From: Synergistaceae bacterium | Lineage (GTDB): Bacteria > Synergistota > Synergistia > Synergistales > Synergistaceae | Assembly: GCA_031269875.1 (NCBI GenBank) | Contig: JAISYM010000084.1 | Span: 1 to 46,824 of the forward strand | Direction of reading: 5' to 3' | DNA: 46,824 nt | Part shown: positions 21,059 through 29,480 of the stretch, piece after piece | Layout of the letters: the number at the start of each line of letters is the position of its first letter | Numbering within the stretch: position 1 is the stretch's first letter | Made by a program: the position numbers and the translations under genes | The notes under the pieces: model-generated | What the model saw: the letters and a program-made list of their open reading frames with translations, nothing else | What the model was told of the DNA's origin: nothing | The model's database searches: none

Positions 21059-22508
21059 TTTTTGTCCCGGGGAAGTAATGCAGCAGGATATCCGCGCACT
21101 TTACCCCGCTATCGGCCATCGCCTTTGCGCCCCACTGCGACATCCCGACGCCGTGTCCCCATCCTCTCCCCTTGAAAGTGAACGCGCCGCCGGATGCGCC
21201 CGTCGGCGTCGGCGCTGGCGCCGCGCGCGGAACGGTAGGTTGCGGCGTCTGCGCCGGTTTTGCCTGCGGCGTCATCCCCGTGGCGCGCTCCAGGCCGATT
21301 TCGAGATAGGACTCGCGCTTTTCAGGGTTCATCAGCATGTCTATGAGTTCGTCCCTCGTGAAGACGCCGCCGTTCGTCAGTTCAAGGAGGGGATCCCTCT
21401 GCGCGGCTATCTCGGCCAGGCTTTGGGTTTTTCGCGGCGGCTGTTCGGCCGCGGGGGCCGGTTCGGGCTGCGATGTTTGCAAAGGCGCTGTTTGCGAAGA
21501 CACCGCAGCGGTGACACCAGCGATTTCAAAGTTAGTGCTGCGCAGGACGCTGCTTCCGACAGCCATCCGAAACGCGTGCGCGCTCAAATCCGCCGTTCCT
21601 GAGGTTCCCCGCGCCCGGAGCGTCACGGCCCTGCCGTTAGAATCCCTCGCGGCGACCTCCACCCCGGTGACCCTGCCGACGGATTTCCCGATTTTCCCGA
21701 GCGCCGCCTCCACCTGAGCGGACGAGAGCGACGTATTCCAGTTCGAATAGGGCGACGCGTAAGCGAATCTTTCCTTCTGAGGCCTCAGATAAGGAAGGCT
21801 CGAACCCCAGACGTGAGATATGTCCGCGGTAGCGCCGCCGCTGTCTGAGTGGTAGTAAATATCGGCCGGACGCCCGTTCCATGTGAGCACCTGCCCGCGC
21901 GTCGCCTGTACCGCCGCGTCGGTGCGCGGATCCTCCGCGTTCATGCCCCTGTATATCTGAGTGTTCTGTGTGTTATCGAGGTCAAATCCCTTACTCGCGA
22001 ACCGCCCGCGATTTTTTACCGCGTACGTGCGGGCTAGTATCGCCTGCGCCTTGAGCGCCTCCGGATGCCACTCGGGGTTCATCTCTATCTTGAGGATGCC
22101 GCGCAGATAGTCCTCCAGCCCCACTTCGTTGATGACGGTGAATTTTCCAGGAGCGCCCGGCGCGCCGATTATCCTGAGCGAGCCCCGGTACCTGGAGGCG
22201 TTCCAGCCGAGTCCGCCGGACGCCTTTACGTCCAAGGGCAGAGAGAATTTCTTGCTCCCGACGGCGAGCTTGGCACCGTCAAAGGTGACGCGCGTGCCGC
22301 TAGGGGCGCTCCCCTTTACCCCTTTGGCGTCGCGCAGGGAGATGCCCTGTCCCAGTAGACTGCCGGACGAAGCGCCAATGTCGACGCCGATTTTAATGGT
22401 GAAATTCTCGACCGCGGAGGCGTCTCGAGCGAACAGGAGAACGAGCGAAATTATAAACGCTCCAAAATAAAGCCGATTTCTTTTGAAGTGATGCACAAAA
22501 CTGGACAT
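21048..22508 (-). CDS. Exported SpoIID/LytB-domain protein with interrupted core
   Basis: SpoIID-like protein (486 residues from ATG 22508), probably a peptidoglycan lytic transglycosylase or amidase enhancer acting in the periplasm. The chosen start gives a clean signal peptide, MSSFVHHFKRNRLYFGAF... ending ARDASA; an ATG at 22577 overlapping ruvB is possible. SpoIID motifs are NEVGLEDYLRGILKIEMNPEW, ALKAQAILARTYA, and YYHSDSGGATADI. The terminal motif FKGRGWGHGVGMSQWGAKAMA...YFPGT is separated from the rest by ~110 residues of Pro/Ala/Gln-rich linker holding a helical segment (DELIDMLMNPEKRESY). In usual SpoIID proteins these parts are nearly contiguous. Confidence 0.9.
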   Translation of the reverse strand: MSSFVHHFKRNRLYFGAFIISLVLLFARDASAVENFTIKIGVDIGASSGSLLGQGISLRDAKGVKGSAPSGTRVTFDGAKLAVGSKKFSLPLDVKASGGLGWNASRYRGSLRIIGAPGAPGKFTVINEVGLEDYLRGILKIEMNPEWHPEALKAQAILARTYAVKNRGRFASKGFDLDNTQNTQIYRGMNAEDPRTDAAVQATRGQVLTWNGRPADIYYHSDSGGATADISHVWGSSLPYLRPQKERFAYASPYSNWNTSLSSAQVEAALGKIGKSVGRVTGVEVAARDSNGRAVTLRARGTSGTADLSAHAFRMAVGSSVLRSTNFEIAGVTAAVSSQTAPLQTSQPEPAPAAEQPPRKTQSLAEIAAQRDPLLELTNGGVFTRDELIDMLMNPEKRESYLEIGLERATGMTPQAKPAQTPQPTVPRAAPAPTPTGASGGAFTFKGRGWGHGVGMSQWGAKAMADSGVKCADILLHYFPGTKIGG

Positions 22509-22573
22509 TGACACACGCTCCCCGCAATTATAAGATCGAATCACTTGATAAACCTCGACAGCACTTTTTTGGC

Positions 22574-23626
22574 TCATACTCCGCTCTCCGTAATATCGTC
22601 TTCAATGAGCATGAGCTGTTTGTATGAAGCCGACGGCGTCACGCCCATATATTCGTAGGCGTTCTTCGTCGCCCTGCGTCCTCTTGGAGTGCGTTCGAGA
22701 AGCCCCCTCTGGATGAGATACGGCTCGTATATGTCCTCTATCGTCTGGGTGTCCTCATTCAGCGCGGCGGAGAGCGTCGAGAGGCCGACCGGACCGCCGT
22801 CGAACAGTTCCAGCAGGGCGCTTAAAAATTTCCTGTCCTGCTCGTCCAGGCCGTATGAATCCACGCCCAGCATATCGAGCGCCGCGCCCGCCAAGCCGCG
22901 CTCTATTACACTTACTCCCCTGACCTGAGCCACGTCGCGAACCCTGCGGAGGAGTCTGAGCGCCACCCTTGGCGTGCCGCGCGCGCGAAGGCCGATCTCC
23001 ATCGCGGCCTCCGGAACAATTTCCGACGCAATTACATCGGCGCCTCTTTGCACTATCCGCGTCAGTTCGTCGGGGGTGTACAGATGGAGCTGCTCGACTA
23101 TTCCGAAACGGGCGCGAAGGGGCGATGTCAAAAGCCCGAGCCTGGTCGTCGCGCCAATAAGGGTGAAACGCGGAAGCTGAAGACGTATGCTTCTGGCAAG
23201 CGGCCCTTTGCCGACGATTATCGAGAGGCAGAAATCCTCCATCGCCGGGTACAGTATCTCCTCGATATTGGCTGACATCCTGTGTATCTCGTCGATGAAA
23301 AGGACGTCGTTTGGCCTGATGTTAGAAAGTATCGCGGCCAAGTCGCCCGCGCGCTCAAGCGCCGGCCCGGACGTGACCCTCAGGTCGCCGCCCATCTCTT
23401 TGGAGATTATCCCGGCAAGCGTCGTCTTTCCAAGGCCCGGCGGCCCGTAGAAAAGCGTGTGATCCAGCGGTTCCTCCCTGCTCCGCGAGGCGCTGATAAA
23501 GATAGAGAGCTTGTCCTTCAATGCCTCCTGCCCAATAAACTCCTGTAAAGCCAGCGGCCGGAGCGAGAGCGGCTCGTCCTCCCTGTCTCTTTTCATAACC
23601 TCGATGGGCTTGCCCTCTCCGCTCAT
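22574..23626 (-). CDS. ruvB: Holliday junction branch migration ATPase RuvB
   Basis: A 350-residue AAA+ motor that drives branch migration with RuvA. It has [16 protein letters not shown], Walker [14 protein letters not shown], Walker [11 protein letters not shown], sensor [11 protein letters not shown] and the arginine finger region SPLRARFGI. The winged-helix C-terminus has DNA-contacting TPRGRRAT. The order is ruvC-ruvA-ruvB, with ruvA overlapping ruvB by 4 bp. Confidence 0.98.
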   Translation of the reverse strand: MSGEGKPIEVMKRDREDEPLSLRPLALQEFIGQEALKDKLSIFISASRSREEPLDHTLFYGPPGLGKTTLAGIISKEMGGDLRVTSGPALERAGDLAAILSNIRPNDVLFIDEIHRMSANIEEILYPAMEDFCLSIIVGKGPLARSIRLQLPRFTLIGATTRLGLLTSPLRARFGIVEQLHLYTPDELTRIVQRGADVIASEIVPEAAMEIGLRARGTPRVALRLLRRVRDVAQVRGVSVIERGLAGAALDMLGVDSYGLDEQDRKFLSALLELFDGGPVGLSTLSAALNEDTQTIEDIYEPYLIQRGLLERTPRGRRATKNAYEYMGVTPSASYKQLMLIEDDITESGV

Positions 23627-24252
23627 CTCGCGCTTATCCTCTGCATTTTAGTGAGGGCGGACATCATCAGCGTCTCCTCAGTCCATTCCCGCTCAGGAAA
23701 TTCGGCCTTGCAGGACGATATGGCGCGGAAGGCCTCGCTCTGCGAAAAGCCAAGCCCGACAAGCCCGGCCGCCACGCCGGAGTCAAGAGAGCCGCTCCCG
23801 CCGGCGGTACGCGCCAGACCAGGCGCGCCCAAAATCGCGCCGAACCCTTTCTGAGCCTTCTGCGCCTTCGACTTCAGCTCGAAGCATATCCTCTCGGCCC
23901 GCTTCGGCCCCAAACCTTGGACAGCAAGCCGCGAGGAATCCTCCGCTATGATCGCCTGAACTATCGTCTCGACGTCCAGATGGCGCAAAAGCGCGATGGA
24001 TAGCTTGCCTCCCATCGTCTTTACCTGCGTCAATTCCAGAAAAAGCGCCCGCTCTCTCTCGTCGGAGAACCCGAAAAGCGCCATGCCGGAGTCCGTGACC
24101 TGAAGGTACGCGGCGCAGGTGAGAAACTCGCCGGCCACCGCCTTCGACAAGAGACTGCCGGACGCGAATACCTCGAGCCCGAACCCAGAGACGTCGAGCG
24201 CGATATATTCGTCGCCGACCGCTGTAACTGTTCCGGAGAGGGAGCGTATCAC
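23623..24252 (-). CDS. ruvA: Holliday junction binding protein RuvA
   Basis: A 209-residue protein starting with GTG at 24252 that overlaps the ruvC stop (GTGA); the longer open frame upstream is a shadow of ruvC. Domain I begins [29 protein letters not shown]. The HhH region has [16 protein letters not shown] and [18 protein letters not shown]. The C-terminal domain III ([19 protein letters not shown]) binds RuvB. Confidence 0.96.
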   Translation of the reverse strand: MIRSLSGTVTAVGDEYIALDVSGFGLEVFASGSLLSKAVAGEFLTCAAYLQVTDSGMALFGFSDERERALFLELTQVKTMGGKLSIALLRHLDVETIVQAIIAEDSSRLAVQGLGPKRAERICFELKSKAQKAQKGFGAILGAPGLARTAGGSGSLDSGVAAGLVGLGFSQSEAFRAISSCKAEFPEREWTEETLMMSALTKMQRISAR

Positions 24253-24749
24253 TGCACCGTCACCCTGTTCGCGCTGTCGTAAACAGCGAGCGAAAGGCCG
24301 GTGATCGCGATGGCAAGTGCGTCCGCGGCGTCGTCCGGGCGCGGGATCTCCTTTAAGCCGAGCAGACAGCGAACCATGCCCTGCACCTGAGATTTTTCGG
24401 CGGTGCCGTTCCCGCAAACGGCCAGTTTCACTTCGGAAGGCTTCGGCTCGTAAGGCACGTACCCGCCGAGTGACGCCGCGAGCAGGACGACGCCCCTGGC
24501 CTGAAAGACCATCTCGGCGGTCGTCTTGTTTCGCCCGAAAAAGAGCTTCTCGACGGCGATAATATCGGGCTCGTATTCCTCGATTTTTTGACAGACCTCG
24601 GCGTATAGGGCGCCAAGCCGCTCGGAGAGCGGGCGTCCGGGCGCGGTTGCGACAGCGCCGTAATCGAGCGCCCTCATATCGTCGCCAAGCTGGCTCACTA
24701 TGCCGTAACCGAGCAATCCGACCCCGGGGTCAATGCCTAAGCAGATCAC
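24249..24749 (-). CDS. ruvC: Crossover junction endodeoxyribonuclease RuvC
   Basis: A 166-residue resolvase with catalytic acids in LGIDPGVGLLGYG (Asp), AVEKLFFGRN (Glu) and RPDDAADALAIAI (Asp pair). The family motif KTTAEMVFQARGV is also present. It lies 12 bp after yebC and is the first of the ruvCAB set. Confidence 0.97.
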   Translation of the reverse strand: MICLGIDPGVGLLGYGIVSQLGDDMRALDYGAVATAPGRPLSERLGALYAEVCQKIEEYEPDIIAVEKLFFGRNKTTAEMVFQARGVVLLAASLGGYVPYEPKPSEVKLAVCGNGTAEKSQVQGMVRCLLGLKEIPRPDDAADALAIAITGLSLAVYDSANRVTVQ

Positions 24750-24761
24750 GTGAACTTGCGC

Positions 24762-25511
24762 TCAGTCGAGCTGCGACAGAATTTCGTCCGGTATCTCGAA
24801 GTTGGAATAGACGTTCTGGACGTCGTCGTGTTCCTCGAAGCGGTCTATCATCGCCATAAGTTTCGCCGCCTCCTCCTTCGACTTGGCCGGAACGGTAGTC
24901 TTTGGCTCCATGTTAGCCTCCGCGCCTTCGACAATATATCCCTCGTCTTTGAGAGCCTTCGCCACCGAAGATAGCGCGGACGGATCGCAGATTATCTCGA
25001 ACGCGTCATCTTCCTGTGTCATGTCGAGAGCGCCGGCGTCTATCGCAACGCTTAAAAGCGTGTCCATATCTACGCCTTTGCCGTTCACGGTAACGACGCC
25101 TCGGCGTTCAAAATTCCACGCCACACAGCCGAGTTCGCCGATAGCGCCGCCCACCTTGGAGAAAAGCGAACGAATCTCCGGCGCCGTACGGTTGCGGTTA
25201 TCCGTCGACGTTTCCACCATGACCGCGACGCCGCCGGGCCCATACCCCTCGTAGGTTATATCCTCGTATGTGACGCCCTCCAAGTTACCGGATCCTCGCT
25301 TTATGGCGCGCTCGATGTTGTCCATCGGCACATTACCCTCCCGGGCCCTGTCAATCGCGACCTTGAGCTGAAAGTTCGCGTTGGGGTCTCCCCCTCCCGC
25401 CTTCGCGGCGGCTATGATGTTTTTCGTGAGCCGCTGGTAGGCGACCCCTTTCTTGGCATCCTGCGCGGCCTTGCGATGTTTTATGTTCGCCCACTTCGAG
25501 TGTCCGGACAT
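24762..25511 (-). CDS. YebC/PmpR-family regulatory protein
   Basis: A 249-residue YebC protein. It starts MSGHSKWANIKHRKAAQDAKKG, followed by RLTKNIIAAAKAGGGDPNANFQL and the acidic strands IDAGALDMTQEDD. The family acts on transcription and, as shown for some members, on translation of proline stretches. AGGTGAT lies before the ATG. It heads the ruvCAB operon, a common neighbourhood. Confidence 0.95.
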   Translation of the reverse strand: MSGHSKWANIKHRKAAQDAKKGVAYQRLTKNIIAAAKAGGGDPNANFQLKVAIDRAREGNVPMDNIERAIKRGSGNLEGVTYEDITYEGYGPGGVAVMVETSTDNRNRTAPEIRSLFSKVGGAIGELGCVAWNFERRGVVTVNGKGVDMDTLLSVAIDAGALDMTQEDDAFEIICDPSALSSVAKALKDEGYIVEGAEANMEPKTTVPAKSKEEAAKLMAMIDRFEEHDDVQNVYSNFEIPDEILSQLD

Positions 25512-25592
25512 CCGTCTATCACCTCTCGATAAGATTCTCCCCCGGCATATCCAACGCTAAAAGCCCGAATAATCCCTGAAGTTTACCACACG

Positions 25593-27299
25593 TTATTTTA
25601 TCACACCGGTTAACGGAGGCAAAACACCAGCCGCAAAACCGCCAAGTATCTTTTCGATCGTGAACGCCGTCAAATCTGGCGTCCGATCGAGCAAATCTTC
25701 CTTCGATACCCTTTCCGTGTACTCGTGGAAATCCTTTCCCAACGGGCCGATGTTCAATACGGGCATGGAAATTTCCCTTATTTCGTCGAAAGGCAGCTCG
25801 TAGACGCTGCCCAGCGGGAGCATGTTGTCCCTGACATACGCGTCGCCGTCCTCCGCGCCGCTTCGCATGAAGTAACTGAGGTCGGACATGCCGACGATGT
25901 AACTTTTCGTGTATTCCTCGTCATATTTATCCTTGGCGAACGCGATAACTTCGTCGCAGACCCTGTTTACCCTGTCGGCGGCGGCGCCCAGCATGGGGTT
26001 CCCGACGACCGGGTAATAGGGGGGCGTGAGCGCGACGATCACGGCGGGAGACGTGTCACGCACGTATCGCAGCGTAAGCTCGATGACCGCGTGGGAAGCG
26101 GACACCATATCCGTCTCCCCGGACGCTGTCTTGGCCTTTATATCCCGCACGGTTTCCTCGAGCGCCCGCTCAAATTGTTGACCGGAGTCCCTCACGGCTT
26201 CCGCGTACAGTTCCGAATAGAGCTTCACGACCGCTTCCCACGGGAGTTTGGCGGGTTCCCGCCCCACAACCTCGGCGAACGCGTCGAAACTGCGCTGTAC
26301 GTCTCCAATGGCCTCCTTGAACGCGAAAACGCACTTTTCCCGGATAACGTCCATAATTTCGCCGACGGACCTTTGAAGGAACATGACGTTCATGTAGGCG
26401 CTCGCCGCGAGCGGCAGGGACACGTCATAAATCCTTTTCACGTCCTTCTGGTACAGGAACGTAGGCGCTGGCGACACGACGCCCTCGGCGCTGTCGATCA
26501 GGTCTGGAATCACGTCGAGTTTTTCGACGATCTTCGATATGATTTTTATTGGGTTGAGGCCGTCGTAAACCGTTCCGGCGTGAGAGAGCTTCCCCCTGAC
26601 GTAAATCAGCGGCATTATTTTCCCGATGGAACCGGTGAAAATCGCCGGTTTGCCTATTCCTGGGATCCTTTCGGTCGGCTCCGCGTTCAGAGCCAGTTCA
26701 TAGCGAAGCCCGTACTCGTCCTTGAGCTTTTTAAGAAGCCTCGGCGCGGCGCGCCCGCCGGCGGAAATGTTCTCCTCGTCGGGCAGACCGATCAGGAGGA
26801 TATTGCCGCGAAGCGGCGCGGTCTCCGCCATTTTCGCGTACCGCTCCACCAGCGCCATCTGTATCGCGGCGCCGCCCTTCATGTCCGCGGCGCCCCTGCC
26901 GAAAATCCACCGTCCGCTCGCCAAGTCGCTCTCTGACTCCTCGTCAAGCGCGGCGCGCCCGTCCCTAAAAGCCCGCATCAGCTCTTCCGGCTCGGTGGCT
27001 ATGCCGCAGAGCGCCATGTAATCGTCCGTGTCGACCACGTCGTAGTGATGAAGGAGGACGACCGTGGCGTCCCCGTCCCCTTTGAGGAGACACCACGGTA
27101 TACTTCGGCCCAAGTGATCCCCGGGTATCTCATAAAAACCGGACAGACGCCCGCCCCTGAAATATCCGACGGAAGAGAACCAATCCCTGTAAAAAGCCTC
27201 AGCGTCCCTCTCCCGTCTCGTCCCGGTGCGGGTGTAAATCCGTACAAAATCTAACGTCAATCTTTCTATGCGCGCCTTCAACTCGTCGTCGATCACCAT
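25593..27299 (-). CDS. M20-family metallopeptidase, RocB-like
   Basis: A 568-residue zinc amidohydrolase similar to RocB of arginine catabolism. It starts at ATG 27299, inside the end of a 31-codon ORF. The M20 motifs are VVLLHHYDVVD (metal His/Asp), RGAADMKGG (metal Asp) and LIGLPDEENISAGG (catalytic and metal Glu). The dimerisation domain begins at ALNAEPTERIPG ... YVRGKLSHAGTVYDGLNPI. It is longer than typical M20 peptidases (~400), as RocB is. The substrate is not shown. The polyamine/arginine genes at 40-44 kb give a loose thematic link only. Confidence 0.87.
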   Translation of the reverse strand: MVIDDELKARIERLTLDFVRIYTRTGTRRERDAEAFYRDWFSSVGYFRGGRLSGFYEIPGDHLGRSIPWCLLKGDGDATVVLLHHYDVVDTDDYMALCGIATEPEELMRAFRDGRAALDEESESDLASGRWIFGRGAADMKGGAAIQMALVERYAKMAETAPLRGNILLIGLPDEENISAGGRAAPRLLKKLKDEYGLRYELALNAEPTERIPGIGKPAIFTGSIGKIMPLIYVRGKLSHAGTVYDGLNPIKIISKIVEKLDVIPDLIDSAEGVVSPAPTFLYQKDVKRIYDVSLPLAASAYMNVMFLQRSVGEIMDVIREKCVFAFKEAIGDVQRSFDAFAEVVGREPAKLPWEAVVKLYSELYAEAVRDSGQQFERALEETVRDIKAKTASGETDMVSASHAVIELTLRYVRDTSPAVIVALTPPYYPVVGNPMLGAAADRVNRVCDEVIAFAKDKYDEEYTKSYIVGMSDLSYFMRSGAEDGDAYVRDNMLPLGSVYELPFDEIREISMPVLNIGPLGKDFHEYTERVSKEDLLDRTPDLTAFTIEKILGGFAAGVLPPLTGVIK

Positions 27300-27388
27300 A
27301 ATAAAACCGTTACACCCCCGTCCGCGTTTTTTGCTATAACCTCGAAGGTCTGAATGACGATGGGCACTTTTGGCAGCTTGTTCGTCAT
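27293..27388 (-). CDS. 31-codon leader ORF overlapping the RocB-like start
   Basis: ATG 27388 follows AAAGGAGGAG very closely (about 3-5 nt). The peptide MTNKLPKVPIVIQTFEVI... ends LLW, and its TGA lies just inside the next gene, whose ATG sits within its last codons. The much better ribosome-binding site here than at the RocB-like gene suggests translational coupling. No homology is recognised. Confidence 0.5.
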   Translation of the reverse strand: MTNKLPKVPIVIQTFEVIAKNADGGVTVLLW

Positions 27389-27511
27389 CTCCTCCTCCTT
27401 TTTTATTCGAACACTCTTTTTGCCACATGATAGGAAACGCGACAACGATACACTAAGCGAAGCTGATTTGACAATATGCGCTCCCGCAAAATGCCGATCC
27501 ATATATAAATT

Positions 27512-27699
27512 ATGAGTATCCAATTGTTTCATAATGATGAACCCGAGATGACGGGCCGGCGACTCACTCCGCGAATTGGACCGCTCATACACCTCTGTCC
27601 TGAGCTGATTCGCTCGCCCGACATCCATGTCGGACGCGGGTTCGCTGCGTTCGTTCGTCGGCCCGTCATCTCTTTACATGAGACAATTGGATAGTCATA
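27512..27699 (+). mobile_element. MITE copy A, with perfect 9-bp target duplication
   Basis: A 188-bp element with terminal inverted repeats of about 19 bp (ATGAGTATCCAATTGTTTC against the complement ATGACTATCCAATTGTCTC). It is flanked by ATATAAATT at 27503-27511 and 27700-27708. An inverted, highly similar copy lies at 35511-35696. It encodes no transposase; a ~60-codon frame starting in the terminal repeat spans the whole element in both copies. An internal dyad CGACAT-CC-ATGTCG is present. It is probably mobilised in trans by a transposase that makes 9-bp duplications. Confidence 0.85.
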
Positions 27700-27728
27700 A
27701 TATAAATTAAAGAGGTGGTTCGAGTGAG

Positions 27729-29480
27729 GTGTTTTTCCGCAAATATGAGCCGCGGGGAGCGCGGCGCTTGAGGGCGCTCATCCTGGACGGTTACGTCGAT
27801 GAGCCGGCGTGTTTTGGCGTGCCGCCGTATATCTCGCCGTATGTAAGATACTGCGCGGGCGTCTTTGCGCGGCACGGATTCGAGACAAATTACCTCACCT
27901 GCGATCGCTGGAGGGATAACCGCGCGGAGTCGGACGCCGGGATAGCCGCGTCCGATATCGTCCTCGTCATCATGGGACTGACCGTCCCCGGACGGTACCG
28001 TGGCGGCTCTCCGCTCCTGCTGCGCGAGCTGGAGATGATCGCCGGCACAAACAGGAGGGGCAAGCTGATCTTGGGAGGCCCTATACGCAGCGGTTACGCG
28101 ATACGCGGCGGCTCGCGCGCCAGAAAAATCGCCCCGGACGGCGTGGATCATATCGCTTTGGGCGATCCAGAAGCGTCGCTCGATCTGTTCTGCCGCTCCG
28201 GCGAGTGGGACGCCCAGGCCGTTCGTTCCCCGCTGCTGTTGGAGGAGATTGCCCCGCTGGGAGCGCCGATCGTGACAAAACATCCGTCGTTCCCAAACAT
28301 AATCGCCGAGGTGGAGCTGTCCCGCGGGTGCGACAGGGTGGACGGCAGATGCTCCTTTTGCACAGAGGGAGCGGGCGGCGTTTACGAGGAGAGAGGGGTG
28401 CAGGGCGTCACAGGAGAGGTTGCGGCGCTGGACGCCGCGGGAGTGAGGGCCTTCCGGCTTGGGCGGTGCTCGAACGTACTCTCTTGGGGCGGAGACCGCT
28501 TGCCGGGCGGCATACGCCCAAACGCCGCGCGGATGAGCGAACTCTACTCGTCGATAAGGGCTGCGGCTCCCAACTTGAGCGTTCTCCATACGGACAACTG
28601 CAATCCGCTCACCATCGCGGCCTTTCCTGAGGAATCATCGTCGTGCCTGCAAGCCATAGCGCGTTATAACACCGAAGGGGATGGGCTTTCGCTCGGATTG
28701 GAGAGCATCGATCCGGCCGTCACAGTCGCAAACGGGCTCAAGGTAACTGCGGATGAGGCGTTTTTAGCCATCCGGCTCATCAATGAGACCGGCGGCGTCC
28801 GGCGCACACCGGACGCTCTGCCGTCGCTACTGCCCGGGATTAATTTTCTCTTTGGCCTCGCCGGGGAGTCGCGCGAAAGCCTGGATATCAACAGGCGTTT
28901 TTTGCTCAAGCTGATGAGTTCCGGCCTTGCTGTTCGCAGAATAAACATCAGGCGGGCGATCGTATTCCCAGGGTCGGGGCTGGAGGCCGCCGCGGCCGAA
29001 AACCCGCCGCGCGTAAGGGAGAGGGATTACAGGCGATGGAAAGAGTGGGTGCGGCATGAGGTGGACCCTGTGATGCTAGAACGCGTCGCCCCGAACGGCA
29101 CAAAGATAAAGGACGTAATCGCGGAGGAGCGGGCCGGGCACGTGATATTCGGCAGGGCGCTCGGCAGTTACCCGCCGCTCGTTGGGATTGTCTCGAAGAG
29201 CGTTCAGACCGGCGATAAGCTCGACGTTCTGGTAACGGGCCGCGGCGGCAGATCGCTCACCGCCGTCAGGCCTCTCGATCCAAACAGCTGCGGAAGGGAG
29301 GAGCTTGAAGCGCTGCCGGGGATAGGGAGGGCAAGGGCGGAATTTTTCATCTCGCGCAGGCCCTACGCGTCACAAAACCCAGAAGAGCGGCTCAGGGACA
29401 TCAAAAAAACCTTCGATGCAATGGACTCGCCGGAACTTTCCGAGAAGCTGCCGCGCTACTTCTCCTTATCAAGATCGTGA
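27729..29480 (+). CDS. COG1031-type radical SAM protein with C-terminal helix-hairpin-helix
   Basis: A 583-residue protein starting with GTG at 27729, shortly after MITE copy A. The N-terminal ~200 residues resemble a cobalamin-binding-like Rossmann region (ALILDGYVDEPACFG, LILGGPIRSGYA). The cluster motif VELSRGCDRVDGRCSFCTEG gives C-x6-C-x2-C, wider than the classical C-x3-C-x2-C but as in COG1031 proteins. Radical SAM core features are FRLGRCSNV, LGLESIDP and NFLFGLAGES. The last ~70 residues have a DNA-binding-like HhH (EELEALPGIGRARAEFFISRRPY). The reaction is unknown. The 3' end overlaps the converging diguanylate cyclase gene by 25 bp. Confidence 0.85.
   Translation: MFFRKYEPRGARRLRALILDGYVDEPACFGVPPYISPYVRYCAGVFARHGFETNYLTCDRWRDNRAESDAGIAASDIVLVIMGLTVPGRYRGGSPLLLRELEMIAGTNRRGKLILGGPIRSGYAIRGGSRARKIAPDGVDHIALGDPEASLDLFCRSGEWDAQAVRSPLLLEEIAPLGAPIVTKHPSFPNIIAEVELSRGCDRVDGRCSFCTEGAGGVYEERGVQGVTGEVAALDAAGVRAFRLGRCSNVLSWGGDRLPGGIRPNAARMSELYSSIRAAAPNLSVLHTDNCNPLTIAAFPEESSSCLQAIARYNTEGDGLSLGLESIDPAVTVANGLKVTADEAFLAIRLINETGGVRRTPDALPSLLPGINFLFGLAGESRESLDINRRFLLKLMSSGLAVRRINIRRAIVFPGSGLEAAAAENPPRVRERDYRRWKEWVRHEVDPVMLERVAPNGTKIKDVIAEERAGHVIFGRALGSYPPLVGIVSKSVQTGDKLDVLVTGRGGRSLTAVRPLDPNSCGREELEALPGIGRARAEFFISRRPYASQNPEERLRDIKKTFDAMDSPELSEKLPRYFSLSRS

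Noticed and set aside
24252-24417. N-terminal extension of ruvA
   Set aside because: The extra frame overlaps ruvC in another frame and is Arg-rich; the GTG at 24252 in a GTGA overlap gives the normal RuvA N-terminus.
25725-26936. 403-codon plus-strand open frame opposite the RocB-like gene
   Set aside because: Antisense shadow with no recognisable motif; M20 motifs lie on the minus strand.
27512-27694. About 60-codon frame inside both MITE copies as a real gene
   Set aside because: It starts inside the terminal repeat and has no Shine-Dalgarno or known motif. Similarity between copies is expected from shared origin of the element. Kept only as an observation.
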